Assembly (NCBI RefSeq): GCF_001638985.1
Contig: NW_017265157.1
Coordinates: forward strand, 62,001 to 126,000
DNA length: 64,000 nucleotides
Direction: 5' to 3'
From: Phycomyces blakesleeanus NRRL 1555(-)
Taxonomy: Eukaryota; Mucoromycota; Mucoromycetes; Mucorales; Phycomycetaceae
This document shows, piece after piece, positions 1 through 9,913 of the stretch. Every line of letters begins with the position of its first letter. Position 1 is the stretch's first letter. The notes under the pieces were generated by a model. The model did no database searches. It was not told the origin of the DNA and saw only the letters and a list, made by a program, of their open reading frames with translations. A program made the position numbers and the translations under genes.

Positions 1-223
1 AAAAAGAGAGGGGAAAGAGAAGATCAAATCATACTAGCTTCAATGGCTGAATCTGCTCTCCACTTTGCAGCTGTGAAAATAGTTGTAACAGTGAAAGGGA
101 GGAGACAGAATTGCAGAACAAAGAACTTTTCAGACAGCAAAGGACAAAAGAGAAAGAAGAGAGATAAAGGGAGTAAAGAACAATGAAAAGTGAAGAGCTA
201 TGAAAGAAAAGAAAAAGTCTAAA

Positions 224-3200
224 TTATATCCAAAGAGCACCATGTTCAGTCTCATGTGAATAGTCACCATCAGGATTACATATAACATCTATGTGCCAGA
301 GAATAGTCAGCAGTGGTATCCAGTAAGCAGGTCGCGGTTCTTGAGATGACAAAGGCAAGGATGTGATGGCAAAATCAATTCTGTGTATCTGATCTTGGTC
401 AGGTTGAGGCAACTGTTCAAATAGTGCCATAGGAACAAGTGGGCAATCCAACAAATGGCGGCGTGAGGTGTGATCTGATCCACAAGGACATTCCTTTGGT
501 TTGCCTGGTAACCACCCCATTCTCCAACGAATCAAACGGCTACGTTCCACACGTGAGGCTGGCAAAAACAAGATTGGATCAACTCCAAGAACTGGGCGGC
601 ATGCTTGAATGAGAACTTGCGTATTAGACTGGAGAAAGGTTGCAAATCCAGCTTCTCTAATGCTTTCAAAATGATTTTTTACAGCACTAGGGCTTCGAAG
701 TTTGAGTGTTGGAGGGAGATTGGACAGAAGACGGGTTTTTCCCAAGGAGACAAGTGAAGAATAGACGGTATGATGACGGTGCAAAAGAGACAGAAGGCAC
801 TGGGCTGGCAAAAAGCGTGATCTTATACAGAACTTGGCCATAAGAGCATCGGCACGAAACTTCATACTTGGCAGATTGCAGATGTGCTTTAACACAATTG
901 TAGAGGACGTGGCATGCCCCCCAACAATCATGCGAAGACACTTATCTTGAATGGACTCCAGCACTTTGATATCTTGCTTCAGTAGAGTGGAGATTGCCAA
1001 ACCATATTCAAACTTTGGGCGGACAAAGGTCTTATACAATCGTGAACTGAGCAGCAGAGAAAAACCAGAACGACAAGCACCAACAGAGTTTAGGGTTGCC
1101 ATTGTAGCGAGTGTACCAGAACGTCTATGAGTGGCAATGGACTTGGAAGAAATACCCTTATTGGCAAAAGGAACACCCAGATAAATAAACAGGTCAGTGG
1201 CAGGGAGAACTTGACCATATAAAAGAAGAGAAACTGGCGAGCTTGCACGTGTTTTGGGATATATAACTTCACATTTGGTGGGGCTCCATCGATATCCAAG
1301 AGTAAGAGAGTGGTCTGCAGCAAGGTCTAGCATGGCCTGAACGTCTGAAAGAGAACCAAAAATAGCTACATCGTCGGCAAAGAGCAGAGAATTGATGGGT
1401 GTTGAGAAATGAATATGTCCAAAGCCATCTACACCTGAAGGAGCAAGAAGAGCATTATATGCATCCAATGAGGTAGGAGAGGGTGATGGAACATGGGTTG
1501 TAGTTTGTGAGTGAGCAACTGTGCGGAGCAATGGGGGCAGGGAGTTGATATATATTGAATACAGATGTGGACTGAGGACAGAACCTTGGAGAACCCCAGT
1601 GGCAGGTGAGAACGAGTGTGAAGAAAAGTTACCCAAAAGGACACAGATAGAGACATTGTCAAACATGTTAACCAAGAGACCCAAAAGTGCCGGTGGAGTG
1701 CAACGTTTTTGTAAAGCATGCCAGATGATTCGTCGATCCACTGTATCATAGGCAGCCTTGATATCCAGAAATGCAACAACAGGGTAGTGCTTATGACGGT
1801 GATAATAGGCTTTCATCAGATCATGGAGACAGAGAGCTTGATCCAAAGCACCACGGCGAGGACGAAAACCACCTTGAGCCACATCCAAAGGAGGAGAGTA
1901 CTTGTGCAACTGGGGGGCTATACACATCTCAAAAAGCTTACGCAGTACAGAGGTCAAGGAGATTGGTCGGTAGTTTGCCGGGTCAGTTGGACTACCCTTC
2001 TTGAAGATTGGGAAGACCTGGGCTTGGCGCCACAAACTTGGAACATATGACCATTGCCAGCAAACTGTAAATAATAAAGTAAGAATGGGTGAGACATGTG
2101 TTTTTATAGGTTTTAGCATTTCAGCTCTGATAAGGTCTGGTCCTGGTGCCTTGCGGTTAGGCATAAATTGCATGAATTCCTCTACAATTGGTGAGGTAAA
2201 GGGAGAGTCATCAGAGGCAAAAGGCACACTGTTACAAGTGGTCATTGGTGCTGGTGGTCGGGTTGCTGGAAGTATATGTCCACTATATACTGTTGCCAAA
2301 TAGTCACACATTGTTGCTGCTGCTACGGCTGGTCCATCATCGTGCTGGAAAGTATGTTGCGGCTGTCTACGGCGTTTTAACTGCTTTATCTTTGATGTTG
2401 CTTTGCTGAAGTCACGTTCCATAGACTGACAAAAGACATGCCAAGACTGACGTTTTGCTTGCTGAACCTGAGATCGGAATTCGGCCTGTGCATGCTTGTG
2501 TTTAGTCCACCAAACAACTTTGTCAATACCTATTGCCAGGCGCCATTTTTTGTAACATTGGTTACGACGATCTGCTGCTGTTTGCAAAGCTACATTCCAG
2601 AAGGATTTCCAATGATTTGGGCGAGAGGGTCGATGTCCAATTGAGCTATTTAATGAGTCATAAATGAGTAAATTGAACTCATCAGTGATAGCATCAATGT
2701 TGGGTCTAGTGAGTGGTGGATTCTGAACAATGTCTTGCAAGGTGGAAAGGAGGGAGGTCGAGTTTTGATTGAAGGTATGAGCATAAAGAGCATGGACATC
2801 AGGTTCATTGAGGCGTGAGAGGTTCCATGTCTTGCGTAATGGTGGTGGCATATTGGTAGAGTGCTGTAGATCATAGGTAAAGGAAAGTGATAAAAGGCGA
2901 TGATCTGATCCAAGAGACAAGTCAGTAGCAATATGAAGAGAAGGATTGATGAGTGGCATATTAGTTATAAAGAGGTCAATAATACTGCTGATTTCATAGT
3001 TGTTGCGGAAAGAAATATATGTTGGTATGCAAGGTGCAAGATCTGCATTTACAACTGATAGAGATCTCTCTTCTATCCAAGAACATAGTGCCAGTCCACG
3101 AGAATTTGATGCATAGTCACCAGTAACAGAGCCAAGTCTTGCATTGAAGTCACCACAAAGAATGGTATCATATGTTAAAGGAATGGAAGAGAGTACATGT

Positions 3201-3547
3201 AGGACATCATGAGTGGGCATATTTGGTGGAAGATATAAGCATACAATTCTGAGTGAGCCAATTTTGACAGCCAGAGCATATTTGGAGGGCATAGGTATTT
3301 GAGTGACGGCATAAGGACAGTGAGGTGATATGAGAACAGAAACACCCATAGAGCCCCTATATGTGCCAGCTACAGGAGACCCATACAAGTGAATTTGTGA
3401 CCATGATGTGGGAAGATGTGAGGGAGAGAGAAGCCATGTTTCTGTAATGAAGAGCATATGTAAGGACTGACAGTGTTGAAGGGTATCTTGAATGGCTCTG
3501 GGTTGCAGGCCATTGGCATTCCATAATCCGATATTGAGATTACTCAT
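224..3547 (-). CDS. LINE ORF2: APE endonuclease / reverse transcriptase
   Basis: The 1107-residue protein should nick target DNA and prime reverse transcription at the nick. Residues 1-220 form an exonuclease-endonuclease-phosphatase fold, with ITETW (Glu36), GDFN (132-135) and SDH (214-216). The reverse transcriptase follows: NRKAPGPD near 464, the FLDIKAAYD motif A with Asp595, the GVLQGSVLSP region near 651, and FADD at 723-726. Near the C terminus is a zinc-knuckle-like CPCG...H...C motif. The start codon overlaps the ORF1 stop as ATGA, which suggests termination-reinitiation. The frame is intact. In the second copy (46769-50092) two nonsense codons break it. Function follows from family membership; specificity for tRNA genes is inferred from the insertion sites. 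Confidence 0.95.
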   Translation of the reverse strand: MSNLNIGLWNANGLQPRAIQDTLQHCQSLHMLFITETWLLSPSHLPTSWSQIHLYGSPVAGTYRGSMGVSVLISPHCPYAVTQIPMPSKYALAVKIGSLRIVCLYLPPNMPTHDVLHVLSSIPLTYDTILCGDFNARLGSVTGDYASNSRGLALCSWIEERSLSVVNADLAPCIPTYISFRNNYEISSIIDLFITNMPLINPSLHIATDLSLGSDHRLLSLSFTYDLQHSTNMPPPLRKTWNLSRLNEPDVHALYAHTFNQNSTSLLSTLQDIVQNPPLTRPNIDAITDEFNLLIYDSLNSSIGHRPSRPNHWKSFWNVALQTAADRRNQCYKKWRLAIGIDKVVWWTKHKHAQAEFRSQVQQAKRQSWHVFCQSMERDFSKATSKIKQLKRRRQPQHTFQHDDGPAVAAATMCDYLATVYSGHILPATRPPAPMTTCNSVPFASDDSPFTSPIVEEFMQFMPNRKAPGPDLIRAEMLKPIKTHVSPILTLLFTVCWQWSYVPSLWRQAQVFPIFKKGSPTDPANYRPISLTSVLRKLFEMCIAPQLHKYSPPLDVAQGGFRPRRGALDQALCLHDLMKAYYHRHKHYPVVAFLDIKAAYDTVDRRIIWHALQKRCTPPALLGLLVNMFDNVSICVLLGNFSSHSFSPATGVLQGSVLSPHLYSIYINSLPPLLRTVAHSQTTTHVPSPSPTSLDAYNALLAPSGVDGFGHIHFSTPINSLLFADDVAIFGSLSDVQAMLDLAADHSLTLGYRWSPTKCEVIYPKTRASSPVSLLLYGQVLPATDLFIYLGVPFANKGISSKSIATHRRSGTLATMATLNSVGACRSGFSLLLSSRLYKTFVRPKFEYGLAISTLLKQDIKVLESIQDKCLRMIVGGHATSSTIVLKHICNLPSMKFRADALMAKFCIRSRFLPAQCLLSLLHRHHTVYSSLVSLGKTRLLSNLPPTLKLRSPSAVKNHFESIREAGFATFLQSNTQVLIQACRPVLGVDPILFLPASRVERSRLIRWRMGWLPGKPKECPCGSDHTSRRHLLDCPLVPMALFEQLPQPDQDQIHRIDFAITSLPLSSQEPRPAYWIPLLTILWHIDVICNPDGDYSHETEHGALWI

Positions 3548-4449
3548 TCAGACATAGTGACTGATGAGCTGCGCTGACGTTTGAACAAAGACCCGCCAGT
3601 AGCATTGGTAAGAGTAGTACGTGTTGGTATTTCATCTTCACTGATCCACCCTTCCTCACAAAAGAAGTGACCAACTGGGATAGCAACGTGTGGGCGCAAG
3701 AACTGTAGGGCTTGGAGACATCTATCATGGTGAAGCATGGCAGCAGTGTTGGCAAGTTCATGAGTGGACAGAGATGCATACTTGGGATCAGCAACATTAT
3801 CAGGATCAAGTGGATCAAATGCGTCCAAAATCTCAACAGAAGCAGTTGTCAGTTTGGCCTTAAATGTATCAGCATACTGGACATGAACAAGGATGCCAAT
3901 GACACCTCTGGCTGGGAAGTTAATGTCCAAAAGTCGAGAAGAATCCACACCAAGAGTGCGGAGAGAGGAACGGACTTCTTTGTGCTTAAGGCGTCTTGAT
4001 CTTGGAATATAAACATATTCATAACCTGAAGGACCAGAGGGAAGAGCAAACATACGAACAGAAGCTGCAATACGGTGAGCAGAGGGAACAGTAGACATTT
4101 TTGGGGCAGTTACAGGAAGAGAAACACTGGCTTTAGTAGCCCAAGTGGAGGCTTCCAGACCTGGTTCTTTGTTTTTGTCAGGAGCACCTACTGCGCCGGC
4201 TGGGTTCGAAAGTGAAATTTCTGAAAAGTTTTTTTCAGATGCACTCTGAGATCCTAATTGCTTCTGCAGATTAGCAATTGTTGTTCTAGCATGGTCTAAT
4301 TCAGTAGTTAGTCTTGCATTCTCTGCTGCAAGTCGCTCCAACTGGTCGGTTCTGTTTTGCACATTCATGATTTGTGCCTGCAATGTTGTCAGGAATGAGG
4401 TAAGCTCGGTTGGCAATCCCTGCATGTTGCCGATTTGCAAATTGGCCAT
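3544..4449 (-). CDS. LINE ORF1: coiled-coil RNA-binding candidate
   Basis: The 301-residue protein lies upstream of ORF2 in the LINE. Residues 15-70 are a strong heptad-type coiled coil (LERLAAENARLTTEL...). A low-complexity Ser/Thr/Pro linker follows, then a folded C-terminal part of unknown type that begins near VRMFALPSG. No CCHC knuckle is visible, unlike many LINE ORF1 proteins. By position it should be the RNA-binding chaperone that coats the element's transcript, but no domain proves this. It is identical in the copy at 45867-46772. The stop TGA overlaps the ORF2 start by one base (ATGA). Confidence 0.88.
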   Translation of the reverse strand: MANLQIGNMQGLPTELTSFLTTLQAQIMNVQNRTDQLERLAAENARLTTELDHARTTIANLQKQLGSQSASEKNFSEISLSNPAGAVGAPDKNKEPGLEASTWATKASVSLPVTAPKMSTVPSAHRIAASVRMFALPSGPSGYEYVYIPRSRRLKHKEVRSSLRTLGVDSSRLLDINFPARGVIGILVHVQYADTFKAKLTTASVEILDAFDPLDPDNVADPKYASLSTHELANTAAMLHHDRCLQALQFLRPHVAIPVGHFFCEEGWISEDEIPTRTTLTNATGGSLFKRQRSSSVTMSE

Positions 4450-4686
4450 TGGGATTGAGAATGCAGATGGCGTGATGTTGTCTGATTGAGCTGAAATTTT
4501 TTTTTGCTGACAGCTGGGATACCAAGGACAAGGACTGCACTACTTTTGGCAATGGGAGGTACGTTTTTCGTGATGGATGGATCGTTTTGCGTAAAGATGT
4601 TGATGGATGGATACACTTTATATGTGGATTCGTCAAAAATAAAATTTTGGAACCAGGCAAATAAAATGCTTAAGCGAAAGAGCAGT
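4450..4686 (-). promoter_or_regulatory. LINE 5' UTR / internal promoter candidate
   Basis: The 237-bp leader sits between the LINE 5' terminus and the ORF1 ATG. The same leader occurs at 45630-45866 and, with few changes, at 50444-50680. Since the element starts exactly at the tRNA boundary, promoter activity must lie inside it or use DNA of the tRNA gene. I see no clear TATA box. A promoter here is inferred from position only. Confidence 0.4.
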
Positions 4687-4759
4687 GGGGATGTAGCTCA
4701 AATGGTAGAGCGCTCGCTTAGCATGCGAGAGGCACTGGGATCGACGCCCAGCTTCTCCA
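4687..4759 (+). tRNA. tRNA-Ala (anticodon AGC)
   Basis: The 73 bases fold as a cloverleaf: acceptor GGGGATG with CTTCTCC, D stem GCTC/GAGC, anticodon stem CTCGC/GCGAG with loop TTAGCAT (anticodon AGC), T stem CTGGG/CCCAG and discriminator A. One acceptor pair (T6/T67) is mismatched and one is a G-T wobble, so the gene may be slightly degenerate. The LINE at 1-4686 begins at the base before position 1. Confidence 0.9.
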
Positions 4760-5359
4760 TTTGATGAAGATATCTGTTATCATCTCTTTGTGTATTCAAT
4801 TATTTTTGATACTTTTGGAAAGTCTATATTTCCTGATATGTCATAAATGTCAAGTCTCGATCTGGTATTTCTTTTCTGGCACTTGTAACTAAGTCGCAGA
4901 ATCAATACCACTGGGGATCGTCAAGTTTATGAATAGTTTTTAGATAAGAATGAAGATGCTTTTTATTAAATATATTTCTTGACTATTTATACAAAATGAT
5001 AATTGATTTCTGGCTAAAAGAATAGCTACAATAATATGTCTTAGATGCCTGTTGTCCAGTAATATCTTCTACAAGTACATTCACCATCTTAAACATCTAA
5101 AACATATATGAAAGACTAATCGGCAAAGTCAAGATCTTTTATTCTAAAAAGTCAACTCTTACTGATTGCTTATAACTACCACTTTTGTTCACCAATGTCA
5201 ACTCTGACATAAATATTTAACCGAAATAGTGACTGCCAATACTTTTTCTTGTTTTTGAATTGTTTGTTTGAAACAAAGATTCTATATCCCCTGAAAGCGC
5301 ATTTTTTATTTACACATATTGCTATTAAACATGTCTACTGTCAATATTACACCAACGAA
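4760..5359 (+). mobile_element. PIF/Harbinger-like 5' portion (interrupted by solo LTR)
   Basis: This stretch, minus the LTR at 4848-5209, is alignable with the reverse complement of about 44861-45058, including GTGACTGCCAAT and a short ATG-started segment at about 5331. Both lie immediately outside the tnp-side end of a CACTA-type element. On the other side of element A the sequence continues into a Harbinger gene 1 remnant (18725 onward), so I read it as the promoter and start of that gene. No terminal repeat was located. The assignment to Harbinger is inference. Confidence 0.45.
4848..5209 (+). mobile_element. Solo LTR (362 bp, gypsy-type)
   Basis: It starts TGTCA and ends TGACA, a perfect terminal inverted repeat, and is flanked by TAAA on both sides (4844-4847 and 5210-5213). 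The beginning (GTCTCGATCTGG...CACTGGGGATC) resembles the gypsy LTRs at 24625 and 30637. The homologous flank near 45000 lacks it, which gives an empty site. Orientation and family are not certain. Confidence 0.75.
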
Positions 5360-5600
5360 CACTGGAAAAATAAAAAAATACTATAGCTTTAAGTAACGAG
5401 AAAGGTAGTGGAAATGTCAGGGTTTTTTTTCAGCTCAGCCGTTTTTTTATTTAAGTTGGGGGTGTATTTTCGACGTATTCTATTGGTTTAGATAGACAAT
5501 AAAAAATTCATATTTTTTTGGCTTGCTATAAAATCACATCAAATAAAGTATTTGTAGTACTTGTTTCCTTTTTTATTTTATAATTCAAGCTATACACAAT

Positions 5601-8600
5601 ATGTTTCCCTCTACCCAAATCCACACCTTAGACTGTCACTGCATTAAATGTCACAACAGTCATCAGAAATCTTCTTATGCTGCAAAGCGTACTGAGACTT
5701 GTCGTAATAAGAGAACTAGAGTTGAAGGTACCAGAATATTTGAGAATAGTATAATATATTCAGTGTTGGTTTTTTGTTTGCTGCGTAATAATCGTTTTAA
5801 TTTTTTATTTTTTATTTTTTATTTATGTTGTTTATTTTTAAACTTTTAATGAAACACAGCCGCAATGAGAAACATGGATGTAGATACTGAGGGTAAGAAT
5901 TTTTTTATTTGAAAGCAGAAAAAAAACTAATAAACTATTATATTCCATATTTGTAGTAATCCCGACGTCTCGTTCCGATTCTGCGGAAGCAATGGACGGT
6001 CAGGCCAACTCACCTTTTTTGGATGCCGCCTCAATGTTTGACAATGACAGAGATGACAATGATTTCGATGACAATGTTGAAGATGAAGTCAATGAGATCG
6101 AGATTGAAGACTTCAACAGTGAAGGTCAGTGTGAGATACATAAAGAAAACTAAAAGAAAAAGAGAGTAAAAGAAAAATCAAGTGTTAATTTTTTTTTAAT
6201 TTTTTACAGACCCTTTTGCTGCTCCTGATATGCCCAAAAATGAAGTCCATCAATTCATAGCCATCTTTATGGTACTGTTTGCTTCACGTCATGTTGTTGA
6301 TAAGGGTGCTGCTGTCTTGATTGAGTTTATCAACAACCTGCTGAGAATCTACGACCAAGATTTTCAATTACCAACCAGTCTTGCCGGTTTACAAAAAATG
6401 ACAGGATTTTCTGCTATTACAAAAGGCATCAAGAAATTTGTGGTGTGCCAAGACTGTCATACAGTATATCAGGATATCGTATCTGCTCCTCCTCGATGTG
6501 TTTCCTCAAAACTTGGTGCCAGGTCTGCATGCAACTGTAATTTGACGAAATTCATATCTTCCGGTGCCTTGGTTGCAAAGCGTGAATATGTCTACCAATC
6601 CATTAAAAATACATTGAGCGTTTTCTTCCGTCGCCCTAGTTTCGAAGCCAAGATTTGTCAATGGAATAAGGAGTTGAAGATGGTAGATACTCTGTGCGAT
6701 GTCTATGATGGTGCGATATGGAAGGAGTTGAAGGACAAGGATGGTGTATCATTTGTGTTGAACCTACGCTCACTAATGTTAACACTTAACATCGACTGGT
6801 TCCAGCCCTTTGATGGTGTCACTCACTCCTCTGGTGCTATCTATCTGGCCATCAACAACTTGCCCCGTGATGAAAGATTCAAGCCAGAGAATATTATCCT
6901 TGTAGGTCTCATGCCTGGTCCAAAGGAGCCAAAAACCAACGAGATCAATAGTTACTTGGAGCCCTTGGTGGATGATTTGAAGCAGCTGTACGTTGACATG
7001 CGGATTCCTACACATGAATTCCCAAATGGTGTCAGTGTTCGTGCTGCACTACTGATGGTTGCATGTGATATCCCAGCCGCCAGAAAGACAAGTGGATTCA
7101 CAGCGCATAACAGCACATGTGCTTGTTACAGGTGCAGCCGGCAGTTTACTTGGTTAGGGAGCAGCAACCAGGTTGATTTCCATGGATTAAATTATTCTCG
7201 TTGGAATATCCGCAGTGGTGCAGAGAGCAGGTTGCATACTGAGGAGTGGAAGGATGCAAGTACACTCTCAGAAAGGCATCAGCTGGAGGTCGAAAATGGT
7301 GTTCGATGGTCACAGTTGCAACACCTTGGATACTTTGATCTAGTACGTGGAACGATCATTGATCCCATGCATAATCTTTTCCTGGGGACGTCTAAGAGAT
7401 TAATGGATCGGTGGATTGATGAGAAGACAATTGGACCTGAAGAGTTTGCTTCGATGGAGAAAATTGCAGAGACAATGGTACTGCCCAGAGATTACACCAC
7501 ACTGACAACCAAAATTGGAAAGGGCTTCAGCTACATGAAAGCGGACGAGTGGAAATCATGGGTTCTGATTTATTCTCCTGTCTTGTTGCATGGTATTCTC
7601 CCTCCATTACAATTCAAGAACTGGATGTATTTTGTTGATGCATGCCGATACTACGTAAAGCCCAGCATTACTTTTGATGAGATCACCACTGCCCACAGCC
7701 TGTTAGAAAAGTTTTGCAATGCATATAACATAGACTATACCGCCACTATTCTCACCTGCAATATGCACCTACACCTCCATCTTCATGAATGCATTCGTGA
7801 TTTTAGACCAGTGTATGGTTATTGGCTCTTTGGGTTTGAGCAATACAATGGTATTTTAAAGAATTTCAAGACAAATGGCAAAGATGGTTTTGAGGCGACC
7901 TACATGAAAAATTTTGTTCAGAATGCATATAAGGGTGATTATGTCAATGCTGTTCTTAAAAGTTCTAGCCAGATCCCCTTCATTCACACTCTGTCTAAAC
8001 TTGTTACAACCTCCATACCTGCCGCCACAGTCACCACTCTCTCTAGTCGCCCATTCAGATTGCAAGCATTTGTTCAAGGCTACACTGATCCTTATAATCC
8101 ACCCAAGGGTAACGAGCCTCTTCCTCCTTCTACATTTCCTCTAAAATACAAAAAGCCATCAGTAATGGATGATTCCGACTATCTCCATTTACTTGAATAT
8201 TACCAAGTCGCTTACAACCTCCCAGACCTTGCCAGCTATCAGGACACGTCCTATAATCGCCCAGCACTTGACAATCAAATCATCAAATTGAAGTCAATTA
8301 ACATTCTTGGTCAACACTATCGAGGAACAAACAACAGCACAATCAGTTGCGGATCACTTGTTCAGGCAAAGTTTGTTGGTAGTAATGGAAACATTATACT
8401 TGGATTTGCTGGACAAATTCAGTATCTTTTTACACACTCCTTCCAACTTCCACCCACGCACAATCTCCATCTGACTCGCATAGTTCATGATCATCAACAT
8501 GTATTCGCATTTATCAAGTGGTTTCGTACTTCCTCTGATAGGTCGCGTGAGGATGACGGTGTTGAATTTTGTTTGCCCACGTTCTCTCCTGATAGCTACC

Positions 8601-8716
8601 ATAGCATTATACCTGTACATCGCATCTTATTAGAGGTTGCTACAGCTACTATTGCAACAAGTAGAAATGTTAGCAAAATGCTGGTAATTCCATTGCCAAA
8701 GAAGCTATATGCTTAA
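5601..8716 (+). CDS. Tnp2-type (CACTA/EnSpm, Plavaka-like) transposase of element A, four exons
   Basis: Exons 5601-5727, 5860-5892, 5957-6124 and 6210-8716 join in one frame through phase-1 introns with GT/AG borders and give 944 residues. Exon 1 has a Cys-rich CHCIKCH motif, possibly zinc binding. Exon 3 is strongly acidic (Asp/Glu rich). The large exon holds the Tnp2 core: LNIDWFQPFDG (first catalytic Asp), LVGLMPGPKEP, a CACYRCSRQF zinc motif, IIDPMHNLFLGT (second Asp) and YWLFGFEQYNGIL (Glu). The protein should cut and join the element's CACTG ends. It is the only one of four related transposase genes here without a disruption. Family role is established; activity is not shown. Confidence 0.9.
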
Positions 8717-9653
8717 ATAATAAATAAAGTGAACTTTTACATTTCTTTTTCTTTAACAAAAAAAACAGAGCGCGTATTTCTGATATATATATTGATAGTA
8801 TTTTGTATGTGAAAAGTAATATATAGATAAAAAGAGAGAGGCAATTTTTGTTTATTTAATACCCATCTCTAAGGGCCCACTGAGGAAATTTGGGGGTTAT
8901 GTCATCTGGGACTGCTGTATTGGACACACTGGTGAAAACCCTCTCCTTCATTTGAGAAGCACTTGACCCCATTGCTTTAATAACATACTCATCAACAAGT
9001 TTAATGAGAGTATTAAACTAAAATGATTTTGTTAATACTTCACTTTATATTTTTTATAATAAGACATAATTATTAATATAAAATAATATACCTCGTCACT
9101 TCTCCATCCTGGCCAAACAATCTTGACGATGCTCTTCGTGCGATTCTCGAAGTCTTCATCTGCAGATTCTCTATCGGACATTGCTGCCATTTGCATCGTG
9201 AAGTCACAATCTCTCTTCATTTGTAGATCAATTGCTTCTTTGCTGTCTGTGTATGCAAGTAAACGGCGAGTATAATTCTAATAGTAGTTTTTTTGTATTA
9301 GTATTTTTAAAATTCTCAAGACTAAACTATATTATTTTGAAATTATTTATTTAGAGATTACACTTACATCTCTGGCACGTCCTGCCCTTCTCGAACGAGT
9401 GTTTGTTGCTTTTATTTCCTCTTCGGTTTTTCTTGCTTTTGAAACCCGGCTGGTGAAGTTTTTGTGCAGTCTTGCTCTCAAGTCTGCCTCTCTAAATCCC
9501 TCATGGGTAAACTTGCGCTTCAAGTTTTCCAGAAGTCGCACCACCAACTCCTTGTTTGGCGAATTGTAAAAGAAAACATTTGTATTCCATCTGGGCTTAC
9601 TCTCATTTGCCAGGATATCAGCTTGATTTCTTGTTTTCAGCTTGGGATCCCAC

Positions 9654-9701
9654 CACTGCAAAAAAATGCCCGATTCCCATACGTGATGGGATGTAAAATT
9701 C
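9654..9701 (+). repeat. Left terminal inverted repeat of element B
   Basis: About 48 bp, starting CACTGCAAAAAAATGCCC. It matches the inverted sequence at 16065-16112 with one mismatch in the first 45 bases. The CACTG terminus fits the CACTA superfamily. Confidence 0.92.
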
Positions 9702-9913
9702 GGTGGACAGAAAACCCAAATTTGTAGTGCAGGATTTTTTTTTGTAGAATAAGCATTGCAATTTTTTTAAAACGATTCTATTGGTCATAGAGTACCGAGT
9801 AGCATAAAAAAATACAATAATAAACTTAAATTGAATGAAATAAACTGTACCTGAATATATATTTATCTTCTTTACTGTTTAAAAAATAATATTATTTTAA
9901 TAATTATTAAGCA

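Larger units (their letters stand above)
1..4686 (-). mobile_element. Non-LTR retrotransposon (LINE) copy 1, 3' end beyond window
   Basis: This is an APE-type non-LTR retrotransposon on the minus strand with a 5' UTR (4450-4686), ORF1 and ORF2. It is nearly identical to the plus-strand copy at 45630-50428, from which the element's 5' end (ACTGCTCTTTCGC) and its length of about 4.8 kb can be read. About 110 bp of the 3' UTR therefore lies left of base 1. The 5' end at 4686 directly abuts the first base of a tRNA-Ala gene in divergent orientation. Both ORFs are open, so this copy may be active. The exact clade is not determined; I see no RNase H domain. Confidence 0.93.

Noticed and set aside
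1521..2303. Plus-strand frames inside LINE ORF2 (also at 48013-48795)
   Set aside because: They are antisense shadows of the reverse transcriptase frame and recur only because the LINE is duplicated.
4504..4764. Open frame across the LINE 5' UTR and tRNA-Ala on the plus strand
   Set aside because: It is a chance frame antisense to the LINE leader and runs through a tRNA gene; the same frame recurs at 45501-45812 and 50424-50627 only because the LINE leader recurs.
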